DNA from: Propionivibrio soli | GTDB lineage: Bacteria; Pseudomonadota; Gammaproteobacteria; Burkholderiales; Rhodocyclaceae | Direction: 5' to 3' | Assembly (NCBI RefSeq): GCF_025770765.1 | Contig: NZ_JANZKY010000004.1 | Span: 1 to 64,000, forward strand | DNA length: 64,000 bases | Shown here: positions 53,023 to 62,270 of the stretch, in pieces | How positions within the stretch are numbered: the first letter of the stretch is position 1 | Layout: each line of letters begins with the position of its first letter | Made by a program: the position numbers and the translations under genes | Notes under the pieces: generated by a model | Told to the model about the DNA's origin: nothing | Databases searched by the model: none | Seen by the model: only the letters and a program-made list of their open reading frames with translations

Positions 53023-53361
53023 GTCGTAAGGTCAATTGACTGCAGGGCGCCGACACCGGAAACCCGCGGCTCTTCGTTTTGACGGTCCTAGCGATGTTCG
53101 CTGTGCGACTGGCTATCAAACCATGGTCTCTGTTGAGCCCTACTGCCCGGCATAACTCACTAATGCCGAGCCTCTCTGTGGGCCGAACTGGAACTCGCTT
53201 CCGATGATTGGCCACCTCTCGCCCTAACCAGAAAACAAATCTCTGAGTGGCGACAAACGCGGCAAAGCCCCTACGATTTAACCCGTTTCGACAATTCAGG
53301 GCTTCACACAGGCAGTTCAATCGCATACACTGCAGCAACCAAACAACAACAAAGGTTAGTT
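53023..53361. other. Intergenic region, no gene seen
   Basis: About 340 bases between a LysE gene and a small membrane protein. AT-richer toward the right end (AACAACAACAAAGG), which supplies a ribosome-binding site for the next gene. No RNA gene, repeat or convincing short gene found. Confidence 0.45.
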
Positions 53362-53679
53362 GTGTCGCAATATTCAACGCATTCAAATCAATATTCAGTC
53401 CTCGACGACGCGATGCCAAACTTCCCAATGAAGCATCTGTCTTTCGTAACCATCGGTACCGCCGTCTTTGCTCTGGTCACTTTCCTCGTAGGCTCGCTGC
53501 TCACGCATCTCTACTGCCTTTGCTTTGCGCAGAACGATGCCGACATCAACTTCTCGATGATGGTTTTTCTCGCCGTCTGGCCCTTCGTAGCGATCCTCGG
53601 TGGGTACGTTGGGCACCACATCTACAAGATCAAGAGCGCCGGCAAGCACTCCGACGAAAACCGCTGCCAGCCCCAGTAA
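53362..53679 (+). CDS. Small two-TM membrane protein, function unknown
   Basis: This 105-residue protein has two hydrophobic helices (FVTIGTAVFALVTFLVGSLLTHLY, about 28-50, and MMVFLAVWPFVAILGGYVGHHI, about 66-87) and a hydrophilic, basic tail. It begins at GTG 53362 six bases after AAAGG; an ATG 17 codons later would still keep both helices. No family recognised. Confidence 0.6.
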   Translation: MSQYSTHSNQYSVLDDAMPNFPMKHLSFVTIGTAVFALVTFLVGSLLTHLYCLCFAQNDADINFSMMVFLAVWPFVAILGGYVGHHIYKIKSAGKHSDENRCQPQ

Positions 53680-53933
53680 AGCTTGGTCGGCACCGTGGGG
53701 CTTTATCCTACCTCTCCCCACCATTCTCTGATCAGACTCTGCAGCATCCTTTCCTCGGGCGTGGCCTAGGCGCGCAGACTTCACCAACTCGGCCGCGCCT
53801 CATTCGCTTAGCCCTTGCACGCAGTTGCCTATCCTTCGGAGCTTGCTGATGTATATTCGGTAAGCGCGCCGTCGGCAGCTGGGGAGCTGGCGTACGGTTT
53901 TCGAGCGCCTCACCGCCGAAAAGAACCAACACC

Positions 53934-55649
53934 ATGAATCTGCAGCCGCGTTTTCACCTGCTCACCATCATCTTCTTTGTTGTCTTTGCGATTCCCTCTT
54001 GGATCGCTGTGCGCGCTTTGGCTGAGAGCATCATGGAGCAGTGGGCGGTACGCTACGCGGAAAAGCAGGTGCTCTACGACAAGGGGCGAACGCTGCAGCC
54101 GATTCTGCGCGAGGTGGCGCTGTCACGCCAAATGGCGTCTTCACAACCGCTACGCGAGTGGGCTCGCCGCCCAGAAGATAAGGCGCTGACCCAGCGTGCG
54201 GTCAAGGAAATGGAAAACTTCCGGCAGAACTTCCAGGACCACAGCTACTTCGTTGCTTTGCTCGGGAATGGTCACTATTACCACAACAACGCTCAGAACG
54301 AGTTCGGAGGCCAGGAATTCCGTTACGTCATGGACGAGCGCAACAAGAAGGACGCCTGGTTCTACGACCTGATCCGGCAAAAGCGCGACATCCATATCAA
54401 CGTCAATCCTGACCCTAACCTCGGTATCACCAAGCTTTGGATTGACGTATTGATTCGCGATGGCAACGACATCCTCGGCATCGCTGGGACGGGACTCGAC
54501 CTCACTTCATTCATCAAGAACGTGGTCGAGGAAGGCTCACCGGGCGTCACCAGCCTGTTCGTCGATCATGACGGCGCAATCCAGATCCACCGCAATCAGG
54601 CGCTGATCGACTTCGCTTCGATCAGCAAGAACAAATCGCAGCAAAACACGATCGATCTGTTGTTCGAACGTCCCGAAGACCGCAAGGCCGTTCTCGCCGC
54701 CATGAAGGAACTCGAAGTGCGGAAGAAGAACGTGGCCACGCTGTTCGTACAATCGAACGGAAGGCGCCACATTGCGGGCATCGCGTATCTGCCGGAAATC
54801 GACTGGCACGAGATCACCCTGCTCGACCTCGACGTGCTGCTGCCCTTCAGCCAGTTCGCCGGCATCCTGGCCGTCTATACGCTGACGCTGCTCGGCATCC
54901 TGCTGCTCTTCAACCTCGCGTTGACGCGCTTCATCCTCAAGCCGCTCAAACAGCTGGATGCCGGTATGGCCGCCGTCGAAGCCGGCAGTGAGGTACCAGC
55001 CAAGCTCGAAAACCTCGGTACGGGTGAAATCGGGCGGCTGATGAAGCGCTTCGTGCATATGGCGAAGTCAGTGACGATCTCGCGGCGCGACCTCGAGTTC
55101 AAGGTGCAGGAACGTACGATCGCGCTTGAACGGTTAACAAAAATTGACCCTTTGACCGAGCTTCTCAACCGACGCGGGATGACTGAGCGCGTCGAGTCCG
55201 AGCTCAAGCGAGCACGGCGCGAAAACAACCGACTCGGTATCCTCTGGCTCGATCTCGACAACTTCAAGGAGATCAACGACTGGCAGGGGCACGCCGCAGG
55301 GGACCGCGCGCTGGAAGCGATTGCCCGCATCATCGACGCGACGATCCGGCCCTATGACGTCGCGGCGCGTTGGGGCGGTGACGAGTTCCTGATCATGCTC
55401 TACCCGACCGACGAAGCCGTGCTGCTCGCGCTGGGAGAACGGCTGCGACAGGCGGTTGCGGGTTGCCGGTCGGTCGTCGGAAAAGACGGGCAGCCGATCG
55501 AGTTGAGCGCCAGCATCGGCGGCCATCTGGCCGGCAAAGACGAAGAGTTCAACACCGTGTTGCAGCAGGCCGACGGCGCGCTCTATGCCGCCAAGGCGGC
55601 TGGGCGCAATTGCTATCGAACGACGCCGGTTCCTCTCACCGCTGAGTAA
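53934..55649 (+). CDS. dCache-HAMP-GGDEF diguanylate cyclase
   Basis: This 571-residue membrane enzyme is predicted to make c-di-GMP. N-terminal helix (LLTIIFFVVFAIPSWIAV), a large periplasmic dCache-like sensor (about 35-300), second helix (AGILAVYTLTLLGILLLFNLAL), HAMP (about 335-385) and a C-terminal GGDEF domain. The active-site motif is intact (RWGGDEFLIM) with an I-site RPYD five residues before it (RPYDVAARWGGDEF), so it should be feedback inhibited. DPLTELLNRRGM and SASIGGHLA are also typical. It may oppose the EAL enzyme at 14.2 kb. Confidence 0.93.
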   Translation: MNLQPRFHLLTIIFFVVFAIPSWIAVRALAESIMEQWAVRYAEKQVLYDKGRTLQPILREVALSRQMASSQPLREWARRPEDKALTQRAVKEMENFRQNFQDHSYFVALLGNGHYYHNNAQNEFGGQEFRYVMDERNKKDAWFYDLIRQKRDIHINVNPDPNLGITKLWIDVLIRDGNDILGIAGTGLDLTSFIKNVVEEGSPGVTSLFVDHDGAIQIHRNQALIDFASISKNKSQQNTIDLLFERPEDRKAVLAAMKELEVRKKNVATLFVQSNGRRHIAGIAYLPEIDWHEITLLDLDVLLPFSQFAGILAVYTLTLLGILLLFNLALTRFILKPLKQLDAGMAAVEAGSEVPAKLENLGTGEIGRLMKRFVHMAKSVTISRRDLEFKVQERTIALERLTKIDPLTELLNRRGMTERVESELKRARRENNRLGILWLDLDNFKEINDWQGHAAGDRALEAIARIIDATIRPYDVAARWGGDEFLIMLYPTDEAVLLALGERLRQAVAGCRSVVGKDGQPIELSASIGGHLAGKDEEFNTVLQQADGALYAAKAAGRNCYRTTPVPLTAE

Positions 55650-55917
55650 CGCCGAACGGAGGAACACGCGAGGCGATTCGCATCCCGCGAGGCGCGACGC
55701 ATGAAGGGGCCGAGAGCAAGGAAAAGGCCTGCTGCTACGCCTGAATCGGCAAGAGGCACCGAGCGCCGCGGAAGCCGATGCGTCTGAAGCGCAACCGCCG
55801 AGCGTGAAGCGGAAAGTGCGGCAGCTCCGATCGCCGGAGGCTACTCCGGGAACCGGGACATAATCCCGCAGGACAGATCGCAGGAAGCCGCGCGCTTTCG
55901 ACGAACCCGATGACGCC

Positions 55918-57192
55918 TTAGCGCCAGCTCACCATCGCGTAATTCTTCTTGCCGCGGCGCAGCAGCGTAAAGCGGCCGAAGCGGCGTTCGTTGTCGGTGA
56001 GTTGGAAGTCAAGCGCATCCACCTTCATCCCATTGACGGTAACGCTGCCACTTTGCAGGAAGGTGCGCGCTTCGCTCTTGGACTTGGCGAGGCTTGCAGC
56101 CACCAACACGTCGATCAGGCTCGTCTGCGTTCTCTCCAACGCCACGCCCGGCACGCCATCCTGCGCCAATTGCTCGAATTCCCATTGGTTGAGCGCGTCG
56201 AGATTGCCCGAGAACAAACTCTGACTGATGCGTTGTGCGGCTTCGAGGGCCGCCTTGCCATGCACCAGCTCGGTGGCCTGCTCGGCGAGAATGCGCTGCG
56301 CTTCCGGTTTTTGCCCGCTGGCCTTGTCGGCGGCTTCGATCTCCTCGATCTGCGCCATTGGCAGGAAGGTGAAGTAGCGCAAGAACTTGTAGACATCGGC
56401 GTCGGCCGTGTTGAGCCAGAACTGATAGAAGGCGTACGGAGAGGTCTTCGTCGCATCGAGCCACACGGCGCCCGATTCGGTCTTGCCGAACTTGGTGCCG
56501 TCGGATTTCGTCACCAGCGGCAGCGTCATGCCAAATACATGCTTCTGATGCAGACGGCGCGTGAGGTCGGCACCGGCGGTGATGTTGCCCCACTGGTCCG
56601 AGCCGCCGATCTGCAAGACGCAACCATGGCGGCGATTGAGTTCGGCAAAGTCGTAGCCCTGCAAAAGGCTATAAGAGAACTCGGTGTAGGAGATGCCCTG
56701 CTCGTCGCGGTTGATGCGCTGCTGCACCGACTCCTTCTTGATCATCGCATTGACCGAGAAGTGCTTGCCGATGTCGCGCAAGAAGTCGAGCGCGCCCATC
56801 GGACCGAACCAGTCGTAGTTGTTCGCCATGATGGCCGCATTCGGGCCTTCGAAATCGAGGAAAGGCGAAACCTGCCCGCGGATCTTCTCGACCCAGCCGG
56901 CGATGACTTCGGGCGTATTGAGCTTGCGTTCGGTGGCTTTGAAACTCGGATCGCCGATCATACCCGTTGCACCGCCAACCAACGCGATCGGCTTGTGCCC
57001 CGCCTGCTGGAAACGCTTCAGGAGCAGTACCGGCACCAGATGTCCCAAGTGGAGGCTATCGGCCGTCGGGTCAAAGCCGCAATACAGCGTCACCGACTCC
57101 TTGGACAAAAGCTCATCGAGCGCGGCGGCATCCGTAATCTGGGCGATCAAGCCACGTGCCTGCAAGTCCTGGAGCAGTGCGGACTGGTACAT
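55918..57192 (-). CDS. tyrS: Tyrosyl-tRNA synthetase
   Basis: This 424-residue class I synthetase has the HIGH-type motif HLGHL (48-52), KMSKS-type motif KFGKT (about 233-237) and a C-terminal S4 RNA-binding domain ([16 protein letters not shown], about 375-390). The specificity segment [31 protein letters not shown] is typical. A GGAG site precedes ATG 57192; the longer in-frame reading is not needed. Confidence 0.96.
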   Translation of the reverse strand: MYQSALLQDLQARGLIAQITDAAALDELLSKESVTLYCGFDPTADSLHLGHLVPVLLLKRFQQAGHKPIALVGGATGMIGDPSFKATERKLNTPEVIAGWVEKIRGQVSPFLDFEGPNAAIMANNYDWFGPMGALDFLRDIGKHFSVNAMIKKESVQQRINRDEQGISYTEFSYSLLQGYDFAELNRRHGCVLQIGGSDQWGNITAGADLTRRLHQKHVFGMTLPLVTKSDGTKFGKTESGAVWLDATKTSPYAFYQFWLNTADADVYKFLRYFTFLPMAQIEEIEAADKASGQKPEAQRILAEQATELVHGKAALEAAQRISQSLFSGNLDALNQWEFEQLAQDGVPGVALERTQTSLIDVLVAASLAKSKSEARTFLQSGSVTVNGMKVDALDFQLTDNERRFGRFTLLRRGKKNYAMVSWR

Positions 57193-57574
57193 CGGAAATT
57201 TCTCCAAAAGGACGGCAATTCCCTTGCCGTTGTTATTCGACGAAGGGCGGGATTCTACCACGCGGCCCGATAGGGCTTCAGCGCGGAGAGAGGCTGCGTG
57301 ATGCCTTCGAGGGCCGCTAGCAGAGCAAAGCGACCATGGACGGCACGGCTGATGGACAAGAAAGCGTTGTTAATCCCCTTGTTCCCTCTTGTCAGCGGCA
57401 CGGCGAACAGCCCATGTCGGTCGTCCTGCAACGACAAAATTCTTCTGTTTCGTAGACTCGACGGAATCCTCAGCAAACGCGCGAGACTCGTGCCGAAAGA
57501 ACTTTTTACGCCGCTTCAATCGCCCTTTCCCCTTTGTCCGCCCTTTGCCGGCGAGGATGGCGGATCAAGCTTCT
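57193..57574. other. Upstream region of tyrS, no gene seen
   Basis: About 380 bases. On the reverse strand a TAGAAT element at 57250-57255 could be the -10 of tyrS. Several short overlapping frames occur but none has a family pattern. Confidence 0.4.
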
Positions 57575-58651
57575 TCAGTGGGCCCGTAGCGCTCCCGGCA
57601 GATTGTCCACGTTCAGGCGTTCGCTCCACTCCCGCATCTGCGATGCGAGGACGGGCTCGACGGGAATGCCGCTCATGCGGCGTACCTTCTCCTCACTCAA
57701 TTCGGGGTCTCCGGGCATCAACGGTTGGCCCGGTTCGCCGGCGAGCGCGCGGGCAACCTGCTCTACGGTGGCGGCCAGCGCGGCGCCACCGGCAAAGCGC
57801 ATCGGATCGAGCATCAGGAAGAAGGCGCCGAGGTGGCGCGGCTCATCCATGGCTGTGAACATGTTGGAGATGGTCGGCCCATACGGGTTGCCGTTGAGCG
57901 GTCCGCACAGGAGGTCGATCATCAGAGCCAGCCCATAACCCTTGTGCCCGTACTCGGCGCCGCCGAGCGGCGTCAGCGCCCGCGCGGCGACCGCGTCGGT
58001 GGTCAGGTTACCGAATTCGTCATAAGCGACGCCGGGCGGCAACGGGTGGCCTTCGCGGCGGGCATTCATGACGCGGTTGAACGGAATCGACGTGGTCGCC
58101 ATATCGAGGCAAGCCGGTTCGTGGCCTTCGCGCGGGAAAGTGATGGCAATCGGATTGGTACCGAAGAAGGCGCGCGTTCCGCCGTGCGGCGCGGCCATGC
58201 TGTCGGAATGCGTAAACGCCATGGCGATCAGCCCAGCGCGCGCCGCGGGTCGTGCGTACAACGCCATCGCGCCGCAGTGCGACGAGTCGGTGACGCCGAC
58301 AACGCCGACGCCGGAACGCCGCGCGAGATCCGCTGCCACGGCCGCCGCCCGATGCGCGACGATGATGCCGTGGCCTTGGTCGCCGTGCACCTGCGCCGTG
58401 GCGGGGCCCGTCTCCTTGACCGTGATGTTCGGGCGTGCCTTGATCGATCCCCGCGTCAGGCGCTCCATGTAGTGCGGCAGGCGGCCGATGCCATGCGAAT
58501 CGATGCCCCAAAGGCTGGTTTGCACCAAGCTGTCCGCAAGTTGCCGGGCGTCGGCCGCCGTCATGCCAAGGGCTTCGAGGCAACAGCTCGCCCAGTCGGA
58601 AATGGACTGATGGGGAACGAAGGCGCTCCCGGGAATGATCGGCTGGCTCAT
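57575..58651 (-). CDS. Ldh2-family (malate/L-lactate/ureidoglycolate) dehydrogenase
   Basis: This 358-residue NAD(P)-dependent oxidoreductase has the Ldh_2 fold, which differs from classical lactate dehydrogenases. Hallmarks are TSLWGIDSHGIGRLPHYMERLTRG (active-site His in DSHG), VTDSSHCGAMALYARPAARAGLIAMAFTHSDSMAAPHGG and the cofactor block GTNPIAITFP followed by EYGHKGYGLALMIDLLCGPL. Substrates in the family include malate, lactate, sulfolactate and ureidoglycolate. Its neighbour UrtA hints at urea/ureide metabolism but does not prove it. Confidence 0.92.
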   Translation of the reverse strand: MSQPIIPGSAFVPHQSISDWASCCLEALGMTAADARQLADSLVQTSLWGIDSHGIGRLPHYMERLTRGSIKARPNITVKETGPATAQVHGDQGHGIIVAHRAAAVAADLARRSGVGVVGVTDSSHCGAMALYARPAARAGLIAMAFTHSDSMAAPHGGTRAFFGTNPIAITFPREGHEPACLDMATTSIPFNRVMNARREGHPLPPGVAYDEFGNLTTDAVAARALTPLGGAEYGHKGYGLALMIDLLCGPLNGNPYGPTISNMFTAMDEPRHLGAFFLMLDPMRFAGGAALAATVEQVARALAGEPGQPLMPGDPELSEEKVRRMSGIPVEPVLASQMREWSERLNVDNLPGALRAH

Positions 58652-59166
58652 ATTGGGAAGGTTTCGTGTTGGAAAGGACCGGGCGAAGCGCGCGGGTTTT
58701 CTTCGTTGTGTTCGAGCGCTTCAACAACCCCAAAGTATATTGGATCGCCAAGGACCCGGCCAGCCGGGCGGGGATCGAGAGAGCACGGGGAGAGCGTCGA
58801 GAAAAGCCTAAGGCGTTCCGGCTTGCTGTCGTGTTCTCGCCCGCCGTCTCACCCTGCCAAAAGAAACAAGGGGAGTTATGCAGCGGATCTTTATCCATCA
58901 ACCGCGGAGAACCCCTGCCGGCCTCCCCTTGTCAGGGACGGAGTGTTGCCACGCAGCGGTTACGCTCTCCCGACATCCCTTGTCGGGCATCCCGCCTTTT
59001 CAAGGTTGCTCTTCCGCAAGCGCCGAGCGCTAGCTCTCAGAGCCGCTCACTACGCCATCTAACGTATTCCGGGCGCAAGGCCCCTTCCTTAATCTGGCGC
59101 CGTGCCATGGACGAAAAGTCCTCGCCCTGGCCCGACGCCTATGCCACCCGATTAAGGAGTCCTTGC
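58652..59166. other. Upstream region of the urtA-like gene, no gene seen
   Basis: About 515 bases. A dyad CCCGACA-TCCCT-TGTCGGG lies at 58969-58987, without a T-run. No sigma54 -24/-12 element could be recognised with confidence. The right end gives AAGGAGTC ahead of the ATG. The urtA-like frame stays open upstream of the ATG but that part has no protein pattern. Confidence 0.4.
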
Positions 59167-60438
59167 ATGAAAACCCGCCGCACCTTCATCAAAGCGACCG
59201 TGCTGTGCGCTTCGATTGCCGCCATGGGGCTGACTGCCCTGCCGTCATTTGCCGCCGATACCATCAAGGTCGGCATCCTTCATTCGCTTTCGGGAACGAT
59301 GGCCATTTCCGAAACGGCGCTGAAGGAAACCGCCTTGATGACGATCGACGAAATCAACAAGGCCGGCGGCGTGATGGGCAAGAAGCTCGAACCCGTCGTC
59401 GTCGACCCCGCATCGAACTGGCCACTGTTCGCCGAGAAAGCCCGTCAGCTGCTCACCAAGGACAAGGTCGCCGTCACCTTCGGCTGCTGGACCTCCGTGT
59501 CGCGCAAATCGGTGCTGCCGGTCTACAAGGAACTCAACGGTCTGCTCTTCTATCCGGTGCAGTACGAAGGCGAAGAGCTTGAGAAGAACGTCTTCTACAC
59601 GGGCGCCGCGCCCAACCAGCAGGCGATCCCGGCGGTCGAGTACCTGATGAGCAAGGACGGCGGCGAAGCCAAGCGTTTCGTCCTGCTCGGCACCGACTAC
59701 GTCTATCCGCGCACGACCAACAAGATCCTGCGCGCCTTCCTGAAATCCAAGGGTGTCGCCGAGGCCGACATCATGGAGGAATACACGCCGTTCGGTCACA
59801 GCGACTATCAGACGATCATCGCCAAGATCAAGAAGTTCGCCTCCGAAGGCAAGAAGACGGCCGTCGTCTCGACGATCAACGGCGACTCGAACGTGCCGTT
59901 CTACAAGGAACTCGGCAATGCCGGTCTGAAGGCCACCGATGTGCCGGTGGTCGCTTTCTCGGTCGGCGAAGAGGAACTTCGCGGCGTCGATACCAAACCG
60001 CTCGTTGGTCACCTCGCCTCGTGGAACTACTTCATGTCGCTCAAGAACCCCGAGAACGACAAGTTCGTGAAGATGTACAAGGACTGGGCGAAGAAGCAGA
60101 AACTCCCGAACGCCGACAAGGTCGTGACCAACGACCCGATGGAAGCGACCTACATCGGCATCCATATGTGGAAGCAGGCCGTCGAGAAGGCCAAGAGCAC
60201 CGATGTCGACAAGGTGATCGCCGCGATGGCGGGCCAGACCTTCAAGGCGCCGAGCGGTATCACGTCCAAGATGGACGAAACGAACCACCACCTGCACAAG
60301 TCGGTGTTCATCGGCGAAGTGAAGGCCGACGGCCAATTCAACGTCGTCTGGAAGACGCCGGGTCCGGTCCGCGCGCAACCGTGGAGCCCGTTCATCCCCG
60401 GCAACGAGTCGAAGAAGGACGGCCCGGAAGGCATGTAA
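59167..60438 (+). CDS. urtA: UrtA-like urea/short-chain amide binding protein (Tat-exported)
   Basis: This 423-residue periplasmic binding protein begins MKTRRTFIKATVL, a clear Tat motif, and is cut after SFAA. The body matches UrtA/FmdD: IKVGILHSLSGTMAISETALKETALMTIDEINKAGGVMGKKLEPVVVDPASNWPLFAEKARQLL, FGCWTSVSRKSVLPVYKELNGLLFYPVQYEGEE, LGTDYVYPRTTNK, YTPFGHSDYQTIIAKIKKF. The usual urtBCDE permease/ATPase genes do not follow; a terminator ends it directly. Either the other subunits lie elsewhere or it works with another ABC system. Confidence 0.9.
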   Translation: MKTRRTFIKATVLCASIAAMGLTALPSFAADTIKVGILHSLSGTMAISETALKETALMTIDEINKAGGVMGKKLEPVVVDPASNWPLFAEKARQLLTKDKVAVTFGCWTSVSRKSVLPVYKELNGLLFYPVQYEGEELEKNVFYTGAAPNQQAIPAVEYLMSKDGGEAKRFVLLGTDYVYPRTTNKILRAFLKSKGVAEADIMEEYTPFGHSDYQTIIAKIKKFASEGKKTAVVSTINGDSNVPFYKELGNAGLKATDVPVVAFSVGEEELRGVDTKPLVGHLASWNYFMSLKNPENDKFVKMYKDWAKKQKLPNADKVVTNDPMEATYIGIHMWKQAVEKAKSTDVDKVIAAMAGQTFKAPSGITSKMDETNHHLHKSVFIGEVKADGQFNVVWKTPGPVRAQPWSPFIPGNESKKDGPEGM

Positions 60439-60455
60439 GCGCTTCAAGCCGCAAA

Positions 60456-60484
60456 GAAAAACGGGGGCCTCGCCCCCCGTTTTT
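60456..60484. terminator. Bidirectional intrinsic terminator
   Basis: AAAAACGGGGG, a short GC loop and CCCCCGTTTTT form a strong hairpin with A-tract on one side and T-tract on the other. It ends both the rightward urtA-like gene and the leftward sugar-importer operon, which converge here. Confidence 0.88.
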
Positions 60485-60497
60485 CAATCCGTGCTCA

Positions 60498-61313
60498 CTA
60501 CCCTTTGACGGCGCCCATCGTCAGGCCTTTGACGACGTACTTCTGAAAAATCATCGTCAATGCGATCGCAGGCGCCATGATCGCTACCGCCGCGGCCATC
60601 ACGCCGCCCCAGTCGACCTCGGCATACGAGAGAAAGTTATAGACGGCGATCGGCAGGGTCTTCGTCTTCTCCATGCTCAGCACTTGCGAGAACATGAAGT
60701 TGTTCCAGGAAAAGATGAACGACAACGTCGTGGCGGTGATGATGCCGGGTCCGGAAAGCGGCAGGATAATCGCCAGGAAGGCATGCTGTCGCGTTGCCCC
60801 ATCGACCATCGCTGATTCCTCGAGCTCGCGCGGGATCGCTTCGAAGTACGATGACATGATCCAGACGACGATCGGCAGCGCGATCAGCATGTGGCTGAGC
60901 ACCAGCGCGACGTAGCTGTCCATCAAATCCAGGCGGGAAAAAATGATGTACCACGGCATCAAGAATGAAATGCCGGGCATGAGACGCGCGAGCAAGATGA
61001 AAACCGCCAGCTTCTTCTGCGCAAAGCGCGCAATCGAGTACGCGGCCGGCAGACCAAGCAGGAGTGACAGCGCCACGGCGAAGCCGCCGACGATTGTCGA
61101 GTTGATGAAGTATTTGAGGAAATCCTGCTCCTCAAAAACCTTCCGGTAGTTGGCCAACGTCGGCTCGAAGAAAAGTTTTGGCGGCCACGAAATGATGTCG
61201 ACCTGCGTCTTGAACGACGAGGAGAGCATCCACAAAAAAGGAAAGAGGACGACGAGCGCGATCAGCACGACGGCAATATAGAAGAGAACGTTCGAGAGAA
61301 TTTTCTTGTTCAC
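60498..61313 (-). CDS. Carbohydrate ABC transporter permease (MalG type)
   Basis: This 271-residue permease of the CUT1 family has six helices, with the coupling loop EAIPRELEESAMVDGATRQHAFLAIILPLSGPGI (EAA motif) near the middle and a C-terminal ALTMIFQKYVVKGLTMGAVKG, the usual MalG end. The start is a GTG at 61313 with GAGGAG seven bases upstream; an overlapping TTG at 61328 sits before that site. Last gene of the importer. Confidence 0.9.
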   Translation of the reverse strand: MNKKILSNVLFYIAVVLIALVVLFPFLWMLSSSFKTQVDIISWPPKLFFEPTLANYRKVFEEQDFLKYFINSTIVGGFAVALSLLLGLPAAYSIARFAQKKLAVFILLARLMPGISFLMPWYIIFSRLDLMDSYVALVLSHMLIALPIVVWIMSSYFEAIPRELEESAMVDGATRQHAFLAIILPLSGPGIITATTLSFIFSWNNFMFSQVLSMEKTKTLPIAVYNFLSYAEVDWGGVMAAAVAIMAPAIALTMIFQKYVVKGLTMGAVKG

Positions 61314-61324
61314 TCGGAAGCTCC

Positions 61325-62203
61325 TCAATTTTCAGCCGACGCGCGGGCCTTCATGATGGCCAGGCTGCACATGAAGACGATCAGGAACAAGGCAACCAGG
61401 ACGACCGCCGATTGCCCCATGCGGAAGTACTCGAAGCTGTACTTGAACCCCATGATGTTCAGGGTTTCGGACGCGTAGCCCGGACCACCGCCGGTCATCG
61501 CGAAGATGATGTCGAAGGTCTTCAGCGCATCGATCAGGCGCAGGATCATCGCCGTCAGGATGACCGGCATGACCATCGGGATCGTTACGTACCGGAGGAT
61601 CTGCCATTCGCTGGCGCCGTCGACCCGGGCCGCTTCGACCGGCTCGTCGGAAAGGCTGGCGAGGCCGGCCAAAACGATGAGGGTTATCATCGGCGTCCAT
61701 TGCCATACGTCCACCAGGATCAGCGATGGAATAACCGTACTATCGCTCGAAATCCAATGTCCCTGCGGTAGTCCGAGCGAACTCAAGACGAAGTTGGCGA
61801 GCCCGATCGTCGGGTCGTAGAAAAGATTGAACACGATGCCGACAGCGACCGGCGTCGCGACCAGCGGTAAGAGCAGAAGCAGCTTGGCGATGCTCTTGCC
61901 GACGAAGGCGCGATTCAGGATCAAGGCGATGGTGACGCCGAGAACGACCTCGATGATCACGGCGAACACAGTGAAATAGAAGGTGCGGGCTACGGCGTCG
62001 AGAAAACGCGGCTCGGTCAAAACCCGCAGATAGCTATCGAACCCAACGATTTTTGCGGGCATGCCGGACGTCAGGTTCCAATTGGTAAAGCTGAGGAACA
62101 GCGTGTAGAGCACAGGGAAGACCATCAGCAGGGCGATGAAAATGACGGCCGGCAGCGGAAAAAGAACCGGCAGATTGCGTTCGGTAAAGCTCGACTGGCT
62201 CAT
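61325..62203 (-). CDS. Carbohydrate ABC transporter permease (MalF type)
   Basis: This 292-residue CUT1 permease has six helices, opening LPVLFPLPAVIFIALLMVFPVLYTLFLSFTNWNL, with the EAA loop EPVEAARVDGASEWQILRYVTIPMVMPVI and a typical DALKTFDIIFAMTGGGPGYASETLNIMGFKYSFE. Pairs with the MalG-type permease that begins 11 bases after its stop. Together with the upstream binding protein it imports a sugar or polyol. Confidence 0.92.
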   Translation of the reverse strand: MSQSSFTERNLPVLFPLPAVIFIALLMVFPVLYTLFLSFTNWNLTSGMPAKIVGFDSYLRVLTEPRFLDAVARTFYFTVFAVIIEVVLGVTIALILNRAFVGKSIAKLLLLLPLVATPVAVGIVFNLFYDPTIGLANFVLSSLGLPQGHWISSDSTVIPSLILVDVWQWTPMITLIVLAGLASLSDEPVEAARVDGASEWQILRYVTIPMVMPVILTAMILRLIDALKTFDIIFAMTGGGPGYASETLNIMGFKYSFEYFRMGQSAVVLVALFLIVFMCSLAIMKARASAEN

Positions 62204-62270
62204 TGAATCCCTCTGAAATCAAATCGCGGCACGGAGGGCGCCCCGGCCCCCCGCGCAAAGCGCCGTCTGA

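Noticed and set aside
55650-55917. Possible repeat or RNA gene between the GGDEF gene and tyrS
   Set aside because: Purine/GC-rich text with no repeat unit, stem or open frame of note.
56002-57273. Long forward frame opposite tyrS
   Set aside because: Shadow of tyrS; no conserved motif and no ribosome-binding site.
57725-59062. Forward frame opposite the Ldh2 gene
   Set aside because: Antisense to a clear Ldh2 protein; Arg/Gly/His-rich text only.
58652-59166. Sigma54 promoter ahead of the urtA-like gene
   Set aside because: I looked for a TGGCAC-N5-TTGC type element because such genes are often nitrogen-regulated; no convincing match was found.
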